From: Euphorbia lathyris | Lineage: Eukaryota > Streptophyta > Magnoliopsida > Malpighiales > Euphorbiaceae | Assembly: GCF_963576675.1 (NCBI RefSeq) | Contig: NC_088916.1 | Location: 57,103,001-57,167,000, forward strand | Direction of reading: 5' to 3' | Length of the DNA stretch: 64,000 nt | Shown: one piece after another, positions 56,251-64,000 of the stretch | Layout: each line of letters opens with the position of its first letter | How positions within the stretch are numbered: position 1 is the stretch's first letter | Program-made: the position numbers and the translations under genes | Notes under the pieces: generated by a model | Told to the model about the DNA's origin: nothing | The model's input: only the letters and a program-made list of their open reading frames with translations | The model's database searches: none

Positions 56251-56990
56251 ATTCATACCCCGACTTTGGTCATTTTTTTTAAAGACGCGTGTAATGCATC
56301 TTTCGCATTTAACTTGCTTTTTTACAAGCGAGTAATTAATTGATTACATGTTAAACAAGTTCATGGGCTAACTGGATATTTTATGAAAATTGAGGGGGCT
56401 ATCGGGACAAGTTAGGAACACAAATAATGTATTAACCATTAATGTTTATATAAAATTTGATTTACCGAACATTAACCAATAATTCTTCGGATTGATTACA
56501 TGAAACTCACGTTAGTTATAAAAATTATAATTACATCATATCACAAAATTTAATTCTAAATATATTATTATGTATTATATATTACAAAATAAATATGTAG
56601 TTACACCTTAATTTATTAATTTTAGATTATAATTTTTAAATTCTAACTTTAAAAAATATATAATAAACTTTTAATTTATAAATATAGTCCTTAAAATATA
56701 TTGAAAGTGATGATTTTTTTGATTTGACTTCGTTTAAATATGAAAATATTGTTTTTAAAAGATGTAAATAATTTTTAAATATGGAAAATGATGATTTTTT
56801 TGGTTTGACTTCCTTTAAATATGAAAATATTATTTTTCAGAAGATATAAATAATTTTTCAAAATGTTAATTTTCCTAATTCAAGCAGGGTAAATATGTAA
56901 ATTTCCTAATTAAGAATAGAAGTTACAATGTTAAAATTTTGCCCCAATTCAAATATACAACGTCCTTTGTAACCTTCTTTCCTTCTTTCC
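56251..56990. other. AT-rich intergenic sequence upstream of the DUF1639 gene
   Basis: No gene. A diverged tandem duplication of about 80 bp lies at 56706-56865 (TGATGATTTTTTTG recurs at about 56708 and 56788). Confidence 0.5.
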
Positions 56991-56996
56991 TTCACT

Positions 56997-57160
56997 TATA
57001 TATAAACACTCTTCTGATCTGAGCTCCCATTCTCTTTCTGGCGCTTTCTGTAACACTCTCCTGATCTGATCTGAGCTCTCATTCTCTTTCCGGCGATTTC
57101 TGTAACACTCTTCTGATCTGATCTGAGTTCTCATTCTCTTTCCGGCGATTTCCGTTTTGT
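56997..57160 (+). promoter_or_regulatory. TATA box and repeated 5' leader of the DUF1639 gene
   Basis: TATATATAAA at 56997-57006 is a good TATA box about 165 bp before the ATG. The leader holds three tandem units of about 52 bp (from 57013, 57061 and 57113) built on CTGATCTGAGCTCTCATTCT plus TTTCCGGCGATTTC. CT-rich leaders are common in plant mRNAs; a threefold repeat is unusual. Confidence 0.6.
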
Positions 57161-57169
57161 CCAATTACA

Positions 57170-58782
57170 ATGGTAGTTTCCGGAAACAAAGGAGGAGGAG
57201 GAGGAGAAGTTCATCGTTTCAATCTTCTTCCTTGCTTTAAGTGGGGAAATCAGAAACAACTCCGCTGCGTGGGAGTGTCCGATTCTACCGCCGTTAAGGA
57301 TAATAATGGAGCCTCTGCTGATCGCATCAAGAGAAGCCGATCTCCGGCGACCGAGATTGTGGCTGCTCCCGATGACGAACTCCGTAATTTCAAGAAATTC
57401 AAACCGACAGTCGACAGTAATGGCGTTGAGGAAGGGATCGAGACAGTCAGGGAGAAGCTTACGATTCTGAGGAAAGGAGTTGAAAGCCATGAGAAACCAA
57501 CTCAGCGTCATCACCAGAAACGGGAGGATACAGAGGTACAAGCCAAAAAAACATGGAATCTGAGAAAAAGAAAACCTCCGGTTGGGGGAAATTCAATTAG
57601 TGGGAAGGGCTTGAGAATTGAAGAAAGAGGAGTAAGTAATTCTTCAGCAGAAGTTAGGCCGAAGTTTTCGTTGGCGCTATCAAAGAATGAGATTGAAGAT
57701 GATTTTATGACGATGTTAGGCCATAAAGCTCCTCGGAGGGTGAAGAAGCGGCCCAGGAAAGTCCAAAAGCAAATGGATGTATGTCAAATTGTGAATTCAA
57801 AGATTAATTTCCTCCTAATTCTTAGATTAATTTGATTAATTTCCTCCTGACTCTTAGATTAATTTGGTTAATTCTCCAGTGATGTTTCTTAGATTAATTT
57901 GGTGTTGTTGTTTTTGGTTGCAGATGATATTTCCTGGGTCGGGGTTGGCGGGGTTACTCTTGATAGATATAAAGTGCCGGAGGAGAAGGGCAAGGGCAAG
58001 GGCAAGGTAATTTTGTTTTTAATTTCTTTAATCTTTGATCGGTTGCTGAGATTTCCACATTTTCGCTTGTACCTCGTATTTTTTACACCCTCGTACAGTG
58101 AAAAACAATTTAAATTTTTTTATCCAGCCAACTGCATGATTAGGGATGTGAAACGGTTTGGTGTAAATCGTGTATCGAATCGAACCGGTTGAATTTGGTT
58201 TTTAAGTTTGCTTTTTTTTTTGACATTTTGGTTTGGTATCGTTTTAATTTTAAAGTGTATTTTGGTATTTGGTTTGGTTTGGTTTGACAAAAAATGTAAA
58301 AAAAATCGAACCGTGCCAAATTAGACATATTTTAGGAATAAGGTGCAAAAACAATCATAACGTTTATACTTAGGAGCAATTTACCTTTAAAGTCTAAAAT
58401 GATGCAATTTTACTCTTTAAGATTGACATATATTTGATTTTACAAGTTTAATTTTGTTTATTATTATCGAGGTAAATTTAATGAGAAAATATGGTGATTT
58501 TCATTTGTTATTTATTATTTTTAACTTAATTCGGTTTGTTTGGTTTAAACCAAACCAAACATTTCGGTTCGGTTTTATTACCTATCATTCGATTTGGTGT
58601 CGGTGTCATTATTCTATTCATTTCAGTATTCGATTTTTTCGGTTTGGTTCGATTTTATGATGGTTGTATTCCCTACTTTATTTTCCCGTTATCTTTGCAT
58701 TTTCCATTTGTATTTTATTTTCAATTTTATGATTTTTTTTTGTAAAGTTAAAATCTTTTCTTTTCTCCCTATGCAGAGGTAG
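57170..58782 (+). CDS. DUF1639 family protein gene (three exons, possible frameshift)
   Basis: Exon 1 57170-57778 (ATG, MVVSGNKGGGGGEVHRFN); exon 2 57924-58006; exon 3 58777-58782 (AGG TAG). Splice sites are GTATGT/GCAG and GTAATT/GCAG. Exon 1 ends RPKFSLALSKNEIEDDFMTM and a basic RVKKRPRKVQKQMD run, the conserved DUF1639 (PF07797) core. Exon 2 should continue with FPG then a VTLDRYKVPEE-like end. Both parts are visible but in different frames, implying one base missing in the GGGG run near 57950; with it, exon 3 would end the protein at once. So this is a recent lesion, or the last 20 residues differ. DUF1639 proteins are plant-specific with unknown function. It is the only complete cellular gene seen here. 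Confidence 0.78.
58133..58345. repeat. Dispersed repeat inside DUF1639 intron 2
   Basis: TTTGGT/CGAACC-rich segment also found at about 62095-62290. Intron 2 (58007-58776) is mostly repeat-like AT-rich sequence, including a TTAGGAGCAATTTACC motif at 58371 shared with 59722 and 63174. Confidence 0.55.
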
Positions 58783-58785
58783 AAG

Positions 58786-59264
58786 TTTGGGGCAAGTTCA
58801 AATTTTTGTTCACTGATTTAGAAGTATAGAGATGTAATCCATTGAGGTGAACTAATTTTGTAGTGTTTAATTATAATACTTTCCTTCTATTTTATAGAAT
58901 ATCTTAAATGTAAAGAAATGGCGGTTAGATGTTCTTAGCTAAAAGGAAATATGCCTTGTTTCCAATGGCATTGTTTATTGCGTAACTTATTCATTTATCT
59001 TCACCTTCATTTTGGTGAACTTTCTTACTAAATTGTGTTAATACATACTCTTTTTTCCATAAATGTTTCAACAATTTAGCGTAATTATTTATTTTTCTTA
59101 ATAATGACTAATTATGGTAAATATATGAATTAATTATAGTCAAAAAAATTAGTTGATCATTTAGTGCATTTCTCGCTGAGCAGTTTATCACATAATTGAA
59201 TTTGATTTAATAGTTCAAAAATCCGGTTTAATCACCATAAATGATAGTCAAGAAGACCAATTAG
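58786..59264. other. 3' flank of the DUF1639 gene
   Basis: No other gene. The stretch 58940-59080 recurs in degraded form at 62520-62630, showing that a larger block was duplicated. Confidence 0.5.
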
Positions 59265-59639
59265 TCAAATAGAGTAACCATACATGGCCCAGCCTATCAA
59301 TTCATCATAGTTTCGGAGAAACACCCTATTCATTCTCCTTGCCGCTAACGGAATAGCGCCTCTCTGTATGCACATGATCTGCACCTTATCGCTCATTGTT
59401 TCATGACATAACTCGTAGCGGTACCTCCACCTCCTAACGTAATCCACGAATGGTTCCTCAGGGAATTGCCTGATCCTATCTAGATCTTCCAGGGATCCCG
59501 TCCATGGAACATACATCTCATACCTCGACACAAAAGCATCCCTAAGAGGAATCCAATGACCCATCTCTTCTTTTGACAGCCCCTGATGCCACAATAAAGC
59601 TTCTCCCGAGAGAGTTTTCGGGAAATGTTCATGTAATTC
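59265..59639 (-). pseudogene. Orphan retroelement gag fragment
   Basis: Open for about 120 codons on the minus strand without a starting ATG in the conserved part. It reads EHFPKTLSGEALLWHQGLSK, WIPLRDAFVSRYEMY, then EEPFVDYVRRWRYRYELCHE, the layout of a Retrotrans_gag core (Trp, then F...Y, then F..Y..RW). No LTR, protease or RT adjoins it. A TAG ends it at 59265. It is a captured or relic piece; lineage not determined. Confidence 0.6.
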
Positions 59640-60924
59640 ACATTAAAGACCATTTTGATTTAATGACAACAATAAAGGGATAAGACGTAAAAAATACTCC
59701 TAACATTTATAGTTAGGAGCAATTTTACCCATAACGTTTAAAATAAAATGGTACAATTTTATGTCAACGGTAGGTCAATTTCAGGCATCATTATAAAACA
59801 CAGATCTTTTTTACCTTATTATGCATTAATTGCATAACCATTATTTAAAAAAAAAAAGATTTCATATTTTATGTAATTTAATAATAGAATTGGAGATTAA
59901 TATTTTTAAATTCGATGAAATATTTAAATTTTTTTATCCTAATACATTTTATTTTTTTCACGTATAATCATATGCTTGTGATCCATTACTAATTAGTGAT
60001 AATAAATCGAGCAACTATATGTGATGGCGGATACCTCAGTTCTTAATTGTCTAACCTAGAAATGTGAGATATCAATCTATTTTTATAGACATAATGTTAT
60101 GTGTTTTCTTGTTTGTTTGTCTATCAATAATTGATGAATTAAAAACCTTGTTTGGATTGAGTTTAATTAAAGTAAAGTTAGATACATGAAATGACTTATA
60201 TTCTACAAGTTGAGCAGTAGATGAGAATTTGTAGTTATAATATGATAACTTTTTTTAAAAAATTATCAAACATGTGTAGTTATAATATGATAACTTTTTT
60301 TTAAAATTATCAAAAATGTGTGGACCAAATATGAGAATTTGTAAAAAAAAAGGACATTAATTTATAAAATAAAACATAAAAATGAGGAGCTGTTTTGAAA
60401 AAAAAAACTTAAACTTAAGTGTCTTTGACTATTTTTGAACAAATTACATAATTTTTTTTTACAATTAATGTGTTTCCTTAATAAGAGGTTAGTTTATGAG
60501 AAAATTAGGTTACAAATTTATGAAAATTAATTTTATCAAAAAAAAAAATTAATATGTTCTTTCACATTTTGTATTTACCTCAATAAATCTTGGGCTAATT
60601 ATTAATCTAGTCCATTTAAAGAGAGGCCGGTTAACATATTTGACATACTTTCTTTTTATCTTATCAAATTAGATACTTTCATCCACTTTATATGAATGTC
60701 TTTTTAATTTGGTGATCTTATAAATATGTGTGATGAGTTTGGTTTCGTTAGCGATTTTTAAATTATTGAAGTATTCTAAATTTTGGAAGGAAACACAAAA
60801 CAGATGAAGTTTTCCAGTACAAACGGTATGTTTTTAGCTTATACGTCTGATTTTCTCGCTGATCTTGTCTCTTCCTTCATCTGTAACGATATCGTTTCAA
60901 TTTCCTCATTTTTTTTCCATCACA
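59640..60924. other. AT-rich intergenic sequence
   Basis: No gene. A tandem duplication of about 55 bp lies at 60229-60320 (GTTATAATATGATAACTTTT twice). A copy of the GTTAGGAGCAATTTTACC family is at 59680-59800. Confidence 0.45.
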
Positions 60925-61105
60925 AATGCGACAACATTTGTCGCATCTGCGACAAGAGCAATTTTATCGGAGATGCGACAAATTTCATCACAGATGCGAC
61001 AACTGTTGTCACAATGCGATAAATGTTGTCACAGATGCGGCAACTGTCGTCGCAAATGTGACAAAAAAGATGCGACATGAGTAACTGTCAATGCGACAAA
61101 AATGG
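60925..61105. repeat. ATGCGACAA minisatellite in alternating orientation
   Basis: About ten copies of (A)TGCGACAA or its complement TTGTCGCA with 10-20 bp spacing, some adjacent in opposite orientation (GCGACAACATTTGTCGC). It resembles a subterminal transposase-binding array but no terminus was found. An open plus-strand frame across it looks spurious. Confidence 0.7.
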
Positions 61106-61326
61106 AGGAAATTGAAAATGACGGGTTCAATGAGAAAACATTCAACTAATCAACTGTGTACTTGAATAATGTGTGTGTAAAATGAAGACATAATACTTAC
61201 ATTAACTTGAATAATGTATGAATATGCTTAAATCTTGGTTTGAATTATTGAATTTTGTTGTAAGAATTTGAAAGAAATGAAAAGAGAAGGAGGTTGGGAT
61301 ATATTAAGCGGTTTGTCTTTAAAAAA

Positions 61327-61705
61327 GGCATAATACCCATTTGGCTCCCTAATCTAAGGTTTCAAATTCAATCAGGACCTTAAACTATCAAAATCATCAA
61401 TTAGATCCCTAAACTACGCAAAAATCATAAACTCGGTCCTCATTCTAAAAAAATCATCAATTAAGGGCTCATCGAAAATCATTCCGTTGAACAGTTTCAT
61501 ACCATCTTCCCCAAACTCATTTTGAAACAACACAGAGATTATTATAGTCTATATCAAACAGTCACACAGTTTCTAATTTTAAGATAAAATGGGGACTAAA
61601 TTAATGATTTTTGCTTTGTTCAATGACTTGATTGGTGATTTTGATAGTTTCGAATCCGAATTGACTTTGAAATTTTAGTTTGGGGAGCCAAATGGATGTA
61701 GTGCC
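61327..61705. mobile_element. MULE-type MITE with perfect 9-bp target duplication
   Basis: 379 bp. TSD TTTAAAAAA at 61318-61326 and 61706-61714. Terminal inverted repeats of about 50 bp, both reading GGCA...ACCCATTTGGCTCCC-like inward (right end complement GGCACTACATCCATTTGGCT). Nine-base duplications are typical of Mutator-like elements. No coding content. Confidence 0.82.
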
Positions 61706-61795
61706 TTTAAAAAAAATTGCATATTTAAAATTATGTCTTACCTAAGATTTACTTACAATTAAATTTCATTTTTTAACTAATTGCATATTCAAATA

Positions 61796-61960
61796 CAGTA
61801 AAACCTCTGTAAATTAATAATGTTGGGACCATGAAATTTTATTAATTTATACAGATATTAATTTATCGAGTATAAAATTAGTGATCTAGCCCAAGTCGGG
61901 ACCAGAAGAAATTATTATTTTTAAAAGGTTATTAATTTATCGAGTATTAATTTATAAAGA
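61796..61960. mobile_element. Truncated MITE, ACAGTAAAACCTCTGT end
   Basis: Left end ACAGTAAAACCTCTGTAAAT with inner inverted ATTAATTTAT segments. The right end should mirror it, but the sequence stops resembling it at TTTATAAAGATTTTGATCGG, where the DUF1639-derived duplicate begins. Confidence 0.55.
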
Positions 61961-62630
61961 TTTTGATCGGTTGCTGAAATTATGATTATGAATCAAAATC
62001 CGTTGGCTAGATTTCTAATTGGGTGGACTTCATATTTTACACCCTTCTACAATGAAAAACAATTTTAAAATTTTATCAAGCCAACCATGGTTAGAGGTGT
62101 CAATTCTTTTTTTTTTTACCAACTTAGAGGTGTCAATTCAACCTGCACATCGAACCGAATAGATTGAATTTGGTTTTTCGTTTCGATTTTTTTTGACATT
62201 TGGGTTTGATATCGTTTTAATTTTAAGTGTATTTTGATATTCGGTTCGGTTTGATAAAAAATATAAAAAAAATCGAACCGCACTGAATTATACGTATTTT
62301 ACATTCTTATATTTGTTTTGAAGAGCTTTTATATATATATTTATTTATTTGAAAGTATTTCATTTTTTTATTGATGTAAATTTAATGAGAAAATATAGTG
62401 ATTTTTATTTATTATTTTCTATAGTAATTCTGGTTAAACAGAACCGAATATTTCGGTTCGATTTTATTTTGCTTTTACCTATTATTCGGTTTGAATATTT
62501 CAGTTTTATTTTATTTATCTCAAAGGAAATATGCCGTGTTTTCAATGACATTATTTAACTTATAACTTATTCATTTATTTCACCTTCATTTTGGTGAACT
62601 TTCTTACTAATGTTTCAACAATTTAGCGGA
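61961..62630 (+). repeat. Degraded partial duplicate of the DUF1639 3' half
   Basis: Collinear with 58030-59080: TTTGATCGGTTGCTGA at the start, TTTTACACCC...ACAATGAAAAACAATTT, the CGAACC/TTTGGT repeat, then AAGGAAATATGCC and CACCTTCATTTTGGTGAACT at the end. It corresponds to intron 2 and 3' flank; exon 3 and several hundred bases are missing. No coding exon is included. Confidence 0.72.
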
Positions 62631-63154
62631 ATCAAGTCAAGATCTGGAAATGTAATTTTTGAACAATTTTGTCAGATTTTAGTAACATCATTCATGATTG
62701 TAAACAGACACGATTTTAAAGTGTCTAAAACTAGTGAACGGGGACATTACCCTATCGAATGTTAGTGAGTCTCTTTATAAAGTTGCTCATATTTGATTAA
62801 AAAAAAACTTGTAATGGAAAAAACAGTTTCCAAAATAATTATATTTAGGAAAATAATACATAAATGTAATTTAACAAAATGTTTTTTTTTTTATAGATTT
62901 GAGAAAATATCAAGTTCAAATTTCTTCAAATACTATCATGTAAATTAACATAATTATATAATATAGTATATATTCATTTTATTACAGCAAAAAATAAATA
63001 GTTCATTTTATTACAGCAAAAAATAAATAGATTAAACCCTAAATAAAATCAGGTTAAATCAAAAGGTAAAACAGAAATCCACGAAAGGAAAACTATATAA
63101 CCATACCTGAATGAAATAATAAATTTGAGTGGATTTCACTAAAATTTTATAAAA
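62631..63154. other. AT-rich intergenic sequence
   Basis: No gene or clear repeat. A 22-bp segment (TTCATTTTATTACAGCAAAA) occurs twice in tandem at 62974-63026. Confidence 0.4.
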
Positions 63155-63985
63155 TACACCTTAACATTTACAGTTAGGAGTAGAGCTGAGCGTGAATCTT
63201 AGAGATTCTTGAACCGGGTCGAATACTCGAAAAAAAATTCTGAATTGGATTGAACCGTTGACTTTTTCGATAGCACCAAACATAATTGTACGGTTGACTT
63301 AATTAGGTATAATTCTAAAGATTTTTAAATTCCCAATATTACTGAGTAAATATGTTGGAGATTCTAGAACCGGACTGAATATCCGAAAAAAAAATCCAAA
63401 GCCATTGACTTTTTCGTTAGAACCGAACCGAATTGTACCGTTGACTTTAGTAGATACAATTCTGGAGAGTCTCAAATCCCTGAATTGTACCAAACCATAC
63501 TCACCCCTAGTTAAGAGTAATTTTATCCCTAATTTCTAAAATGGTGCAACTTGACTCCTAATTTTGACAAGTTGGGTCAATTTGAGAAATTGTTCAACAA
63601 ATTGTCTTCAGGGTCATGAATCTTGTAATTTAAGCTTCATATGTGCGTCATTTTATCCATCATTAATAACATATCACAAACATATGATCATACGTGAATT
63701 TTTTTTAAAAAGATAAAATTAAAAATATAATATATTTTTGTACGAGTTGAAAAAAAAATATTTAGCCAAATTTATAAATATTAATCTCCAATTCTATCAT
63801 TAAAGTCACAGGAAATATGATATATATTTTTTTAGAACAAACTGATATGCAATTGGTGAAGAATAAGGAACAAAATACATGTATAATATCTGAATTGACT
63901 CAACTTGCAAACGTTAAGGGTAAAATTGCTCCTAACCCTAAATATTAGGGGCATTTTTGCACCTTATCCCCAAAATCATTTTTAT
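63155..63985. repeat. Foldback repeat with TTAGGAG(C/T)AATTTTA arms
   Basis: Left arm about 63155-63605 (interrupted by the MITE at 63182-63509) and right arm about 63890-63985 are imperfect inverted copies, starting with AAGGTGCAAAAA/CACCTTAAC-type ends. Related fragments occur at 58340 and 59680. Confidence 0.6.
63182..63509 (+). mobile_element. hAT-like MITE with two internal 156-bp-type repeats
   Basis: 328 bp, flanked by GTTAGGAG (63174-63181) and GTTAAGAG (63510-63517), an 8-bp target duplication with one change. Ends TAGAGCTGAGCGTG and (complement) TAGGGGTGAGTATG are imperfect inverted repeats. Two repeat units inside match those of the larger relative at 48827-49948, in opposite orientation. 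Confidence 0.75.
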
Positions 63986-64000
63986 GTTAAAATAGGGATG

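Noticed and set aside
60783..61080. Small protein genes across the ATGCGACAA array
   Set aside because: Frames are products of the short repeat; two overlapping frames read equally well.
1..64000. tRNA, rRNA or snRNA genes
   Set aside because: None recognised by eye; tRNA-like matches are only primer binding sites next to LTRs.
1..64000. New defence or metabolic gene system
   Set aside because: Every long coding region resolves to a transposable element, the SFH fragment or the DUF1639 gene; nothing supports a new system beyond the element structures reported.

Overview
The window is plant nuclear DNA, probably from a dicot. It shows plant Sec14-like (SFH) exons, a DUF1639 gene, plant Ty3/gypsy lineages (Tat, Athila, CRM, chromovirus), a CACTA transposase, an RTE-type LINE and several MITEs, with AT-rich gene-poor spacers. 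The density of nested young elements and a CRM-type chromovirus suggest heterochromatic or pericentromeric sequence; that location is inference. I could not identify the species.

Layout. 1-6460: minus-strand head-to-tail array of a gag-only chromovirus derivative with a 1681-bp period, neighbouring units sharing single LTRs (four LTRs, four gag copies). 6461-8771: remains of an SFH phosphatidylinositol-transfer gene (minus strand, three recognisable exons, one nonsense codon), with an unrelated coiled-coil/membrane fragment in an intron. 8772-18711: complete but decayed Tat-lineage element with a tRNA-Phe primer site, dual RNase H and a spliced-looking antisense gene. 18712-21728: AT-rich spacer of duplicated segments and foldback elements. 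21729-24914: CACTA element with a broken TNP2-type transposase, cut by a second CACTA terminus (24915 onward). About 25890-26983: RTE LINE fragment. 26984-47250: Athila-type element whose 5' LTR is truncated against the LINE. It is interrupted at 33730-42580 by a second, minus-strand, pol-less Athila-like element with a perfect 5-bp target duplication (TSD). 47251-51454 and 56101-56250: duplicated foldback repeats and a MITE with about seven 156-bp repeats. 51455-56100: young CRM-like element (minus strand, 5-bp TSD) whose integrase frame runs into the LTR. 57000-58785: DUF1639 gene, the most gene-like locus. 58786-64000: AT-rich sequence with a gag fragment, a MULE-type MITE (9-bp TSD), a hAT-like MITE, minisatellites and a degraded copy of the DUF1639 3' half.

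How the parts relate. Almost all coding capacity belongs to transposable elements. By-eye LTR comparison gives a relative age series: Tat (about 13 differences in 521 bp) is older than outer Athila (about a dozen in 1160 bp), which is older than the nested Athila-like and CRM elements (each under 1 percent). This agrees with the nesting order. The outer Athila gag-pol stays in one frame for 5.3 kb with nine stop codons and no frameshift, six of them TAG, as expected from deamination of methylated cytosine. No cellular operon, defence island or new enzyme system was seen. The most unusual items are the LTR-sharing gag array, the pol-less Athila-like element, the intron-containing antisense gene in the Tat element and the MITE family with variable internal satellite copy number.
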